IMG/VR virus record: IMGVR_UViG_3300035670_001152
Coordinates: 1-25,512 of that record
DNA: 25,512 bases
Strand: one strand, 5' to 3'
Source of the DNA: a virus
Shown: positions 13,816 to 20,874 of the stretch, piece by piece
Position numbering within the stretch: the first letter of the stretch is position 1
How the letters are laid out: each line of letters starts with the position of its first letter
Made by a program: the position numbers and the translations under genes
Notes under the pieces: generated by a model
What the model saw: the letters and a program-made list of their open reading frames with translations, nothing else
Databases searched by the model: none
Told to the model about the DNA's origin: nothing

Positions 13816-13894
13816 GTCGGTTCCACCGTTCACCCACCGCCGCGCCCAGGATCACCAATCCCAGGCCCAGCAGCAGCCAGAGCCCGGCATCCAA
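13811..13894 (-). CDS. 27-residue membrane microprotein
   Basis: The TTG start directly follows the portal stop (TAG TTG). The peptide MDAGLWLLLGLGLVILGAAV plus GERWNRR is one hydrophobic helix with a basic tail. It fills the gap between the portal gene and the dyad element, and its stop is the element's TAA, as with larger genes elsewhere in the window. The ribosome binding site is weak (GGGG about 9 nt upstream), so expression would depend on coupling to the portal gene. Confidence 0.4.
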   Translation of the reverse strand: MDAGLWLLLGLGLVILGAAVGERWNRR

Positions 13895-15202
13895 CTACTG
13901 GCCCCGCTCAAAGGCCGCCAACAGCCGGTTGCCGATGTTGTCCGACATCGCCTCTTCATCCGCGATGCGCTCCTGCTCTTGCTCCCAGTTGCGCCCGCGC
14001 AGCGAGGCCGCCGTTTCCTTGCTCAGGATGCCCAGCCCCATCTCCGTCTGGATGCCGGCGATCTCCTCCTGATCGTTGAAGGGCAGCGGGTCCGGCCAGG
14101 TCACCACCGGCCTGGCCGCCCAGCCCATCAGCGCCAACGCCCGCTCGCTGATGTCGGCCAACCCAGTGCCGTACAGAGCCCGCTTTGTCGCCAGCTTGTC
14201 CAGCGCGTCCTTGTACAGCGTGCGCAAGCCGAAGTTGGTGATGTTGCCCATGTCCTTGGCGAAGGTGCTCATATCCACCGCGCGGTGCTCGCTGAAGAAC
14301 CAGCCCTGTAGGAACGTGAGGAACGCCATTGACGACCCAAGGTCACTTTGCATCTCCAGGTTCTTGATCTGCGCCTCCGAGTTCGGCACGCTCCAGAACC
14401 CGTCCACGTCCGTCGCTTGCAGGTCCGTCGACCGCATCCCCGTGCCGATCGTCTTAGGGTGCGCGTGGAACTTCAGGATGCGCATGGTGTTGCTGGCCAG
14501 GAAATTCAGCGCGTCGTTCAGCTCAGGCCGCACCAGGTCAGGGTCACCGTAGTACTCCTCCGGGTCGGGCAGGTTCTGCCATTCCACAATCGGCGCCCAG
14601 GGGAAGCCCCAGATCACCTCATTCATCACGGCCCAGTTCTTCCCCCGCTCCCTGACCAGGTCACGCACCAGCCACGACCCGCCCAGGTTGACGATATCCT
14701 GGCGCAGGCTCGTGTCGCCCTGCTCGAAGCTGATCGAGTAGGCCGTCACCTGGTCCATGTCATCCGGCCGCCAGTACACCGTCACCATGCGCGGGTTCAG
14801 CAGCACGAACCGCACGCCGCCCTCCACAGGCGCCAGCTTGACGAACACATGGCCCGTCAGCGCCCCTTCCAGGGCCAGGTTGTGGAGGAAAATCGGCGCA
14901 TCGTTGGCCGCCCACAGCGCCTCTAGCGCCTCGTCCTCTGGGTCGTCACCCTGGCTGCCGATCTCGAACGTTGGCGGCTCGCCGAACAGCAGCGCCACAG
15001 CCTGCTCGATGGTCTTACGGCACACGTTCAGGATCACGTTGTCGTCCGGCTGGCCCGGCCTGACCTTCAGCGGCCGCTTCTGGTTGCCCTCATAGTACGC
15101 CCAGGCCGCATCAATCTGTTTGCGCCGCTGCGTCATCTCGCCTTCCGCCATCCGGTCCAGCTCGCCCGGCTTCTCCATCGGGTATTCCATCAGTCCAGGC
15201 AT
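13895..15202 (-). CDS. Portal protein (SPP1 gp6-like)
   Basis: A 435-residue protein. Recognisable stretches are AAWAYYEGNQKRPLKVRPGQ, NVCRKTIEQAVALLFGEPPT, NLALEGALTGHVFVKL, a wing region with LNPRMVTVYWRPDDM, the long helix DALNFLASNTMRILKFHAHP and the late KETAASLRGRNWEQEQERIA. This is the phage_prot_Gp6/SPP1-type portal order. The dodecameric portal is the DNA channel and terminase docking site. AAAGGAG lies six nt before the ATG. It follows terminase and the CHAT-like gene rather than terminase alone. Confidence 0.9.
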   Translation of the reverse strand: MPGLMEYPMEKPGELDRMAEGEMTQRRKQIDAAWAYYEGNQKRPLKVRPGQPDDNVILNVCRKTIEQAVALLFGEPPTFEIGSQGDDPEDEALEALWAANDAPIFLHNLALEGALTGHVFVKLAPVEGGVRFVLLNPRMVTVYWRPDDMDQVTAYSISFEQGDTSLRQDIVNLGGSWLVRDLVRERGKNWAVMNEVIWGFPWAPIVEWQNLPDPEEYYGDPDLVRPELNDALNFLASNTMRILKFHAHPKTIGTGMRSTDLQATDVDGFWSVPNSEAQIKNLEMQSDLGSSMAFLTFLQGWFFSEHRAVDMSTFAKDMGNITNFGLRTLYKDALDKLATKRALYGTGLADISERALALMGWAARPVVTWPDPLPFNDQEEIAGIQTEMGLGILSKETAASLRGRNWEQEQERIADEEAMSDNIGNRLLAAFERGQ

Positions 15203-15215
15203 CTCGAACTCCTTT

Positions 15216-15232
15216 GCTAATCCGTCGTTAGC
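15216..15232 (-). promoter_or_regulatory. 17-bp dyad element, copy 7 of 12
   Basis: The coding strand reads GCTAACGACGGATTAGC with 5-bp perfect arms. It begins one nt after the TAA stop of the CHAT-like gene; the follower is AAAGGAG, the portal ribosome binding site, instead of GCGCGTGGA. Confidence 0.72.
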
Positions 15233-15233
15233 A

Positions 15234-15995
15234 TTACAAGTGCAGCTCTACAAACTCGCCAACCGTCGCCGGCGCCCGTTGCAGCGCCCGCTCAAACGCC
15301 TCGTTGGCGTCCATGCCCAGCCCCACGGCCAGCCAGAACGCCCCAGCGAAGATGCTCGCTGCCTTGTTTTCTACATCCTCGCGCATCGAGACCACTGCCG
15401 GGACCACGCCCAGCAGGTCCGCTACCTGGTCTGCGGAGCACCCTGCCAGCACGGCAATCTCTACACCAGCGAGGTGCTCGCTCAGCCACAGTCCGGTAGC
15501 CACGCCATCGTTGAAGGCCAGACCACCCGGACCGCTGTGCACGGCCAGGTGCAGGAGCTTGACCGGCGTGCCTGCAGCCCGGTGCCTGTCCAGCGTCCGC
15601 ACCAGGCTGGCCTTGCTGACCGGCAACAGCCGGCTGATCCTGATGTCGGTCTGCGTCTGGACCCGACGCAACTGCGCCAGGTCCTCCTGCAACATCCCGT
15701 CAGCACCAACACCGACCAGCAGAACCCGCTTTTCCTTCAGCGGCTCGTTCATCGGCGGCGACGTGCGCTCCAGCTGGCGAATGCGCTCGTTCAGCCGGTC
15801 GATCTCGTTCTGCTTTTCGACCAACATCCGCTGTAAGGACGCGATGTCCCGCTCTAGACTGGCCACCCGTTGCACGAGCTCGTCCTCTCGGCTCAGCGGC
15901 GCAGCTGGCAGCCGCCTTTTTTCTCGCTTAATCGCCAGCCCCATCGCCACTACGCCAACGAGAAGGGCTGCAACGGTCAGTGGATCAACATTCAT
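15234..15995 (-). CDS. Membrane-anchored CHAT-like (caspase-like) cysteine protease
   Basis: A 253-residue protein in three parts. Residues 6-22 form one membrane helix (TVAALLVGVVAMGLAI) followed by basic KREKRR. Residues about 36-79 are a coiled coil (LVQRVASLERDIASLQRML, EKQNEIDRLNERIRQLE). Residues about 89-240 resemble a CHAT/caspase-like domain: VKLLHLAVHSGPGGLAFNDG carries the likely catalytic H153 in the place of the usual GHG, EIAVLAGCSADQVADLLG carries C186, and PAVVSMREDVENKAASIFAG, then AFWLAVGLGMDANEAFERAL, match the family's final strand and helices. The ATG at 15995 overlaps the previous gene by 11 nt. Between terminase and portal this is unexpected. Roles in host takeover, exclusion or virion processing are inference. 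Confidence 0.7.
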   Translation of the reverse strand: MNVDPLTVAALLVGVVAMGLAIKREKRRLPAAPLSREDELVQRVASLERDIASLQRMLVEKQNEIDRLNERIRQLERTSPPMNEPLKEKRVLLVGVGADGMLQEDLAQLRRVQTQTDIRISRLLPVSKASLVRTLDRHRAAGTPVKLLHLAVHSGPGGLAFNDGVATGLWLSEHLAGVEIAVLAGCSADQVADLLGVVPAVVSMREDVENKAASIFAGAFWLAVGLGMDANEAFERALQRAPATVGEFVELHL

Positions 15996-16377
15996 CGTCG
16001 CGCCCTGCTGTGATCTCGCCAAGCATGGCCCACATGATCGCGGTGTCCAGCAGCTTGGAGGTCATGCTCGTCGTCGCAGCAGCCAGTACGCTCCATACTA
16101 GCAGCGCCGCAAGTGCCACCAGCCGGCCGCTCAGTCGCAAACGGAAGCGGTTGTGGCACGTGGCCAACAGTGCCAGACCTGCGGCCAGGAACAGCCAGCC
16201 GAATGTTGCTTGTGGCAGAATGCCCAACGGATACGTGATCGCAGGTCCGGGGAAAAATGGCAACCGTGGGAACGCCACCGCCAGCGTCAGCCAGGCTGCC
16301 ATCCGCCGCACCTCGCCGCCCCGGAACGGTCGCACGATCAACCATATCTTGCGCGTTATCGCTTGAAGCGCATCCAT
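15985..16377 (-). CDS. Small multi-helix membrane protein
   Basis: A 130-residue protein with hydrophobic segments at about 26-52 (MAAWLTLAVAFPRLPFFPGP), 60-75 (GWLFLAAGLALLATC) and 86-101 (LVALAALLVWSVLAAA), and a basic N-terminus (RKIWLIVRPFRGGEVRR). It has no enzymatic motif. It is coupled to the CHAT-like gene by an 11-nt overlap, so the two may work together at the membrane. The ATG at 16377 has no close ribosome binding site; it stands directly after dyad element copy 8. A holin is conceivable but not supported beyond topology. Confidence 0.65.
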   Translation of the reverse strand: MDALQAITRKIWLIVRPFRGGEVRRMAAWLTLAVAFPRLPFFPGPAITYPLGILPQATFGWLFLAAGLALLATCHNRFRLRLSGRLVALAALLVWSVLAAATTSMTSKLLDTAIMWAMLGEITAGRDDEC

Positions 16378-16379
16378 GG

Positions 16380-16396
16380 GCTAATCAACTGTTACC
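16380..16396 (-). promoter_or_regulatory. 17-bp dyad element, copy 8 of 12
   Basis: The coding strand reads GGTAACAGTTGATTAGC, the most divergent copy (GG instead of GA/GC in the first arm). It lies between the large terminase stop (16408) and the membrane protein ATG, only two nt before that start. Confidence 0.6.
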
Positions 16397-16407
16397 TTCC
16401 GAAAATC

Positions 16408-17787
16408 CTACAAGTAAAAAGGGTTCTCGGACGTTTCGACCGGTTCATATCCAGCCAACCGCATGAGACCATAGACCATAGCATCCACCAGATCGTCATG
16501 AGCGCCATTCGGAAATGTCAGCATCTCATGCACGAGGGCATCCACATACGGACCGTTCACGATCCGTACCATCCCGCTCTCGAAGAAGCGGGTGACGCTG
16601 TTCGCCCTGGCGACCTTATCACCAGCCGGCTCGATCTCAATCATAGGCAGCCCGCTGAACCTCAGTTGCTGCCGCAGACTCTTGCCGCTGGCCCGGGCCT
16701 CCACAAGCTGCTCCGCAGTTGGCCATCTGGCCACCTGCGCCTTGACGGCCCGCACAAGTTCTGGAAATTCGAGCCGATCATGCACAAGCGGCTGCACGTA
16801 GATCATGCCGTCCTCGGCCTGGCCGACCAACACCCCGGCCGAGTAGTCGCTGCTCTCCTTGCTCTCAAACGCCGTGTCCCATACGACACCAGAACGTGCC
16901 AGGACAGGCACAGTCTCTGCGTATGATAGCCAGGCAGCCTTGAAGACGTTTCCTTCTTCCTGGCGCGGCTCCTGATCATACAGAGCCGCCCAGTCGCGCT
17001 CGCCAATGCTGGCCTTCGTCTGGAGCAGCGCCGCGCGGTCGTAGCGCTGCGGATCGAGCGCCTCGCCAAGATCTCGGCCCAATGGATCCGCGGCCTTGGC
17101 CAGCCCAGCCAGCTTGATCACATGCCACTGGTCAGCGGTTGGGTTGTCCGCTGCCAGCTTCAGCAGCCGGCCGGCCAGATCATCCTCATGCCAGCGGGTC
17201 ATCACCAGTACGATTCTGCCGCCCGGCTCTAACCTGGTGCGCAGGGTGGACGTGTACCAGTTCCACGTGCTTTGCCGGAAGGTGGCGCTGTCGGCCTCTG
17301 CCCGGTTCTTCACCGGGTCATCGATGACGATCACCTGACCGCCCTTGCCGGTGATAGGTCCGCCCACGCCAGCAGCCTGCAAACCGCCACGCTGACCGGC
17401 GATCTTCCACCGCTGCACCGCCCGACTGTCGGCCGCTAGTGCCACATCCGGCGAGGTCTTCACCTCAACCAGGCGCCTGCCGCCGAACAACTCGGCGAAT
17501 TCCTCGCTGGCCACCACGCCCCGGCACTCGCCAGATTTGTCCCACGCCAAATCGGCAGCGTAGGACGTGTACAGCATCGGCCATTCCGGGTGCCGGCCCA
17601 GGCACCAGGCCAGCCAGCGTATAAGCAGCTCGGTTTTTCCAGTGCGAGGCGGCATGAACACCATCAGCCGCCGCACCTCGCCGCGCTCCACAGACTCCAG
17701 TTGCTCGGCGAGGAACGTGTGAACGAATCCCGGCCTGTACCAGGGAGCCGTGTACATCGTGAATTCAATCAACCGGCGCCGGGCCAT
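16408..17787 (-). CDS. terL: Terminase large subunit
   Basis: A 459-residue protein from the chosen start. The ATPase part has Walker A VFMPPRTGKTE (residues 43-53), Walker B VIVIDD (152-157) and coupling motif VLVMTRWHEDDLAGRL. The nuclease part has VVWDTAFESKESSDYSAG (D304, D314) and GAHDDLVDAMVYG (D431, D432, D435), the C-terminal signature of the TIGR01630-type terminases. It packages DNA through the portal. The frame is open to an ATG at 17874, but that start would overlap the small subunit by 110 nt; ATG 17787 leaves a 23-nt overlap and keeps the usual family beginning (MARRRLIEFTMYTAPWY). Confidence 0.93.
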   Translation of the reverse strand: MARRRLIEFTMYTAPWYRPGFVHTFLAEQLESVERGEVRRLMVFMPPRTGKTELLIRWLAWCLGRHPEWPMLYTSYAADLAWDKSGECRGVVASEEFAELFGGRRLVEVKTSPDVALAADSRAVQRWKIAGQRGGLQAAGVGGPITGKGGQVIVIDDPVKNRAEADSATFRQSTWNWYTSTLRTRLEPGGRIVLVMTRWHEDDLAGRLLKLAADNPTADQWHVIKLAGLAKAADPLGRDLGEALDPQRYDRAALLQTKASIGERDWAALYDQEPRQEEGNVFKAAWLSYAETVPVLARSGVVWDTAFESKESSDYSAGVLVGQAEDGMIYVQPLVHDRLEFPELVRAVKAQVARWPTAEQLVEARASGKSLRQQLRFSGLPMIEIEPAGDKVARANSVTRFFESGMVRIVNGPYVDALVHEMLTFPNGAHDDLVDAMVYGLMRLAGYEPVETSENPFYL

Positions 17788-18373
17788 CTCCGTGCGCAGC
17801 GCCTGCTGGCCTCTGGGCGATGCGAGCCAGCGCAGCGAGTTCCGCGTCTGTGAGGCTGCCGAGGTCATACACATCCACTCGTTGCTCGATGCTGGCGGGC
17901 GAGCTCGGCCTGCCCAACTTGCTGCCGGTCTCTGGCTCAGCCCACCGCATCAGTGTCTCAGCCGCCGCTATCCGATCGGCGCCCTTCTGGTCAGCGCCGT
18001 CCATCACCTGGGCCAGCGCCGCCGGCGCCTTCGCGCTGTACTCTGCAATCGCCCGCCGGCGCGTCCTGCGGTGCTGCTCCTCGATGGAGACCGTTTCGGC
18101 GTCTACCCAGTCCAGCGCCCGCGCCCGGCACGCATCGAACGCCGCGGCCACTTCTGGGATGTCCTTCCACTTGCTCCACCAAATCTGCTCGGCGCACGTG
18201 TCCGGCCGATCAAAGACCGTCTTCAGCGGCGCCGACGTGGCATAGGCAAACGCCAGCAGGATCACCGTCCGCCGCTTCTTCGCTTCCCACGGCCCCGGGA
18301 TCGCACTCAACAGCCGGCTGATCTCCGGCGTCATCCACTGCCAGCCTTCAGGTTCGTTCACTCGCACAGTCAT
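17765..18373 (-). CDS. Probable terminase small subunit
   Basis: A 202-residue protein starting MTVRVNEPEGWQWMTPEISR. The N-terminal half has a helix-turn-helix-like order (RRTVILLAFAYATSAPLKTV followed by WWSKWKDIPEVAAAFDACRA), the middle is helical, and the acidic C-terminus ends ELAALARIAQRP. Small terminases recognise the packaging site with such an N-terminal domain and recruit the ATPase. Position directly before the large subunit supports the call. An ATG at 18373 is used; the TTG before it is unlikely. No good ribosome binding site is visible, only dyad element copy 9. Confidence 0.72.
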   Translation of the reverse strand: MTVRVNEPEGWQWMTPEISRLLSAIPGPWEAKKRRTVILLAFAYATSAPLKTVFDRPDTCAEQIWWSKWKDIPEVAAAFDACRARALDWVDAETVSIEEQHRRTRRRAIAEYSAKAPAALAQVMDGADQKGADRIAAAETLMRWAEPETGSKLGRPSSPASIEQRVDVYDLGSLTDAELAALARIAQRPAGAAHGDGPAPVD

Positions 18374-18384
18374 CAAGAACGCCC

Positions 18385-18401
18385 GCTAACTGCTTGTTAG
18401 C
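18385..18401 (-). promoter_or_regulatory. 17-bp dyad element, copy 9 of 12
   Basis: The coding strand reads GCTAACAAGCAGTTAGC; its 5-bp arms are perfect and a sixth bp is lost to a one-base offset in the centre only. It lies 11 nt before the small terminase ATG and abuts an 11-bp direct repeat. Confidence 0.72.
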
Positions 18402-18422
18402 ACATCACTTTCACATCACTTT
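18401..18422 (-). repeat. Two tandem copies of AAAGTGATGTG
   Basis: An exact 11-bp direct repeat in the 108-bp gap between the SleB-like gene and the small terminase gene. A related CTTAACTTTCACC follows on the plus strand. The rest of the gap has no credible gene. A protein-binding or packaging-related site is possible given its place before the terminase genes. Confidence 0.5.
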
Positions 18423-18481
18423 CGACTTAACTTTCACCAGCCTCCGGGTGTTGCGCGGTGGGGTGATCCTGGCTACACGAA

Positions 18482-18811
18482 CTAGCGCCAACTCTCAACC
18501 CACGTCCCATCACACACCCAGCGGCCAGTCCGCTCACGCAGCCAGGGCATCCGTTCCGCATCGCCCGGCCCGATGAAGTATAGCGCTCCGTCTACCAGAT
18601 CGGGCAGCGCGCCGCCCCACTGGGCCGCCAACACATCCAGCACAGCCGGCTCAGCCCAGCCGAACCAACCGCCTGTGATGCCGGCCGCCAGCCGGTTCAG
18701 CGCCACCTGCACCGCGGCCACCTTCGCCAGCCACGGGCAGCCCGGCGTTTCGCCCGCCACGATCCACGCCAACATGGCCAGTGTCAGGATCAGCAACAAG
18801 GATAACTCCAT
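18482..18811 (-). CDS. Membrane-anchored SleB-like cell wall hydrolase (putative endolysin)
   Basis: A 109-residue protein. Residues 3-19 are a signal anchor (LSLLLILTLAMLAWIVA), directly followed by GETPGCPWLAKVAAVQVALN and R40, resembling the start of cell-wall hydrolase SleB domains (GE followed by AVAxVxLNR), where the Glu (E21) is catalytic. LDVLAAQW and GALYFIGPGDAERMPW fit the later QW and LYF(Y/F) region. It is shorter than usual SleB domains. The ATG overlaps the preceding stop (TGATG), with GGAG five nt upstream. It probably degrades peptidoglycan during lysis; alternatively a small virion-linked transglycosylase. Confidence 0.55.
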   Translation of the reverse strand: MELSLLLILTLAMLAWIVAGETPGCPWLAKVAAVQVALNRLAAGITGGWFGWAEPAVLDVLAAQWGGALPDLVDGALYFIGPGDAERMPWLRERTGRWVCDGTWVESWR

Positions 18812-19152
18812 CAGTTCTCCGGCCAATCATCATCGGGCGTCCAACTGTCCGCCGGCTGGTAATTGCGCTGCCGCCGCATAATCCACGCCGTAAGCTGTAC
18901 CCTGGCCAGCGCAATCTCGGTCTGCTTGTACACCGTTCGGCTCTCGCCCGGCTGCGGCGGCTCCGGCTGCTGTCCTAGCCATCGCTCCGCCATCCCCAAG
19001 AACGCCACCGCCAGCCGCACAGACGCCGCGGCCAGCGCATCCCGGCCGCCCGGCGTCCGCATGGCCAGCACCAGCCCGACGGTGAAGATCACGAACACCA
19101 CCACAGCCACTACCAGCGCCACGTTTTCCATCAGCCATTCGGTCGCCGACAT
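18811..19152 (-). CDS. Single-pass membrane protein (holin candidate)
   Basis: A 113-residue protein, MSATEWLMENVALVVAVVVF onwards, with one strong membrane helix (about 9-32) and a long polar C-terminal part containing a second weaker helix (LAAASVRLAVAFLGMAERWL). It is coupled to the SleB-like gene and lies behind promoter-like element P2, so a holin or accessory lysis role is a reasonable inference. The ATG at 19152 is chosen for the GGAGG six nt upstream; the longer frame to 19206 would include the hairpin at 19168-19198. Confidence 0.55.
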   Translation of the reverse strand: MSATEWLMENVALVVAVVVFVIFTVGLVLAMRTPGGRDALAAASVRLAVAFLGMAERWLGQQPEPPQPGESRTVYKQTEIALARVQLTAWIMRRQRNYQPADSWTPDDDWPEN

Positions 19153-19167
19153 ACTGCCTCCGATCAT

Positions 19168-19198
19168 AAAGAAGAAGCCGCCTGCCTGAGCACGCGGC
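19168..19198 (-). terminator. Terminator- or attenuator-like hairpin downstream of P2
   Basis: On the coding strand GCCGC-G-TGC pairs with GCA-G-GCGGC around a TCAG loop, with one G-G mismatch, and is followed by TTCTTCTTT. It lies about 40-60 nt after the expected P2 start and before the 113-residue membrane gene, so it could attenuate that transcript. Confidence 0.4.
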
Positions 19199-19217
19199 CG
19201 TCTCACCTGGAAACACC

Positions 19218-19262
19218 GACATTGCCGTTTTCAGCTTATCACACTGAAAACGGCAATGTCAA
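19218..19262 (-). promoter_or_regulatory. Palindromic promoter-like element P2 (before the lysis-like genes)
   Basis: TTGACA (19257-19262 on the coding strand) is followed by the same TGTGATAAGCT core as P1, with TAAGCT 18 nt after the -35. The palindrome is larger than in P1: 17-bp perfect arms (19218-19234 and 19244-19260) around a 9-base centre. It occupies the gap between the 39-residue membrane gene and the 113-residue membrane gene. Confidence 0.6.
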
Positions 19263-19286
19263 CAGGGCGTGCGCAAAACTTAGATG

Positions 19287-19406
19287 TCAGCGTCGATTGT
19301 TTCCTTTCCGCTGCCACCGTGCAGCCCCGTAGACCAGCCCGATCAGGCTGATCCAGCCAGCAGCAAGGCCGACCATGACGCCGACCCAGAACTCGGGAAT
19401 GTACAT
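19287..19406 (-). CDS. 39-residue membrane microprotein
   Basis: The frame starts MYIPEFWVGVMVGLAAGWIS and ends with a basic RWQRKGNNRR tail, a single membrane helix with positive cytoplasmic end. GGAGG stands five nt before the ATG and the start is 11 nt after the stop of the previous small gene. Size and position near the other membrane genes suggest a lysis or membrane-targeted accessory peptide; this is inference. Confidence 0.55.
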   Translation of the reverse strand: MYIPEFWVGVMVGLAAGWISLIGLVYGAARWQRKGNNRR

Positions 19407-19417
19407 CCTGACCTCCA

Positions 19418-19606
19418 TCATCCAAACTCTTGCAGCCGCCAGCCATCGATGCGCCTCGGCCGCTGGTCACGCACCACGCTACCCGGAACACACAGGAACG
19501 CCGCCAGCTCCTCAACCTCGTCGTGCTGATCCGCCTCTCGCCACCATTGGAGCACCACAGCCGCCAGCAGCCGAAGATAACCTTCATCGTTCGAGTGTTG
19601 CATCAC
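19418..19606 (-). CDS. Small unknown protein (62 residues)
   Basis: The frame, M-M-QHSNDEGYLRLLAAVVLQ and then WWREADQHDEVEELAAFLCV, is helical and acidic, ending RRIDGWRLQEFG. A GTG at 19606 is taken as start because GTGGAG from dyad element copy 10 lies eight nt upstream, exactly as at 4807; the ATG one codon later is the alternative. No family recognised. Confidence 0.6.
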   Translation of the reverse strand: MMQHSNDEGYLRLLAAVVLQWWREADQHDEVEELAAFLCVPGSVVRDQRPRRIDGWRLQEFG

Positions 19607-19622
19607 CGCTCAGACTCCACGC

Positions 19623-19639
19623 GCTAAGAATGCGTTATC
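19623..19639 (-). promoter_or_regulatory. 17-bp dyad element, copy 10 of 12
   Basis: The coding strand reads GATAACGCATTCTTAGC with follower GCGCGTGGAG. Here the TAG inside the second arm is the likely stop of the 38-residue frame upstream, and the follower carries the ribosome binding site of the next gene. Confidence 0.74.
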
Positions 19640-19720
19640 ACACCAACCTGGAGCACCTGGTGCGGCCACAGGTGTGGCTTCGCCAGAAGCTCATCCAACC
19701 ACGCGCGCCGCTGGTCAAAC

Positions 19721-19740
<20 letters not shown>
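19624..19740 (-). CDS. Possible 38-residue protein
   Basis: The frame MMSSSTEFDQRRAWLDELLA continues KPHLWPHQVLQVGVITHS. It starts inside the end of the replication gene (20-nt overlap), with GGAAGG five nt before the ATG, and its stop lies in dyad element copy 10. The amphipathic helix RRAWLDELLA is plausible protein. Function unknown. Confidence 0.45.
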
Positions 19741-20620
<880 letters not shown>

Positions 20621-20644
20621 GATGTCAGTCCTCGTTGTCAGTCG

Positions 20645-20873
20645 CTTAGCCTTGCCACGCCTGCCTTGCCATGCCGCGCCATGGCCAACCTTGCCGGGCC
20701 GTGCCCAACCTGCCTAGCCCAGCCTAGCCAAGCCCGACCTAGCCAATCCAAGCCTGCCCTGCCATGCCTCGCCATGCCTCGCCGTGCCTTGCCATGCCTG
20801 CCTCGCCGCGCCAGGCCAGGCCTGGCCAGGCCCGGCCCTGCCCAGCCGCGCCTGCCGTGCCGTGCCTGCCGTG
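20645..20873. repeat. Degenerate 5-bp-periodic repeat tract (NNGCC), possible origin
   Basis: On the plus strand the tract reads in steps of five, for example TAGCC CAGCC TAGCC and TGCCT CGCCA TGCCT, for about 45 units with occasional phase slips. It fills the gap between the gene ending at 20875 and the replication gene starting at 20620. Open frames on both strands here are by-products of the repeat. Adjacent to a replication initiator, iteron-like origin function is possible but unproven. Confidence 0.8.
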
Positions 20874-20874
20874 C

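Noticed and set aside
17788-17874. Upstream start of the large terminase
   Set aside because: It would overlap the small subunit gene by 110 nt without a good ribosome binding site; it cannot be fully excluded.
19231-19587. Minus-strand frame of 118 residues
   Set aside because: It overlaps in another frame two better small genes with ribosome binding sites (19418-19606, 19287-19406) and the P2 palindrome.
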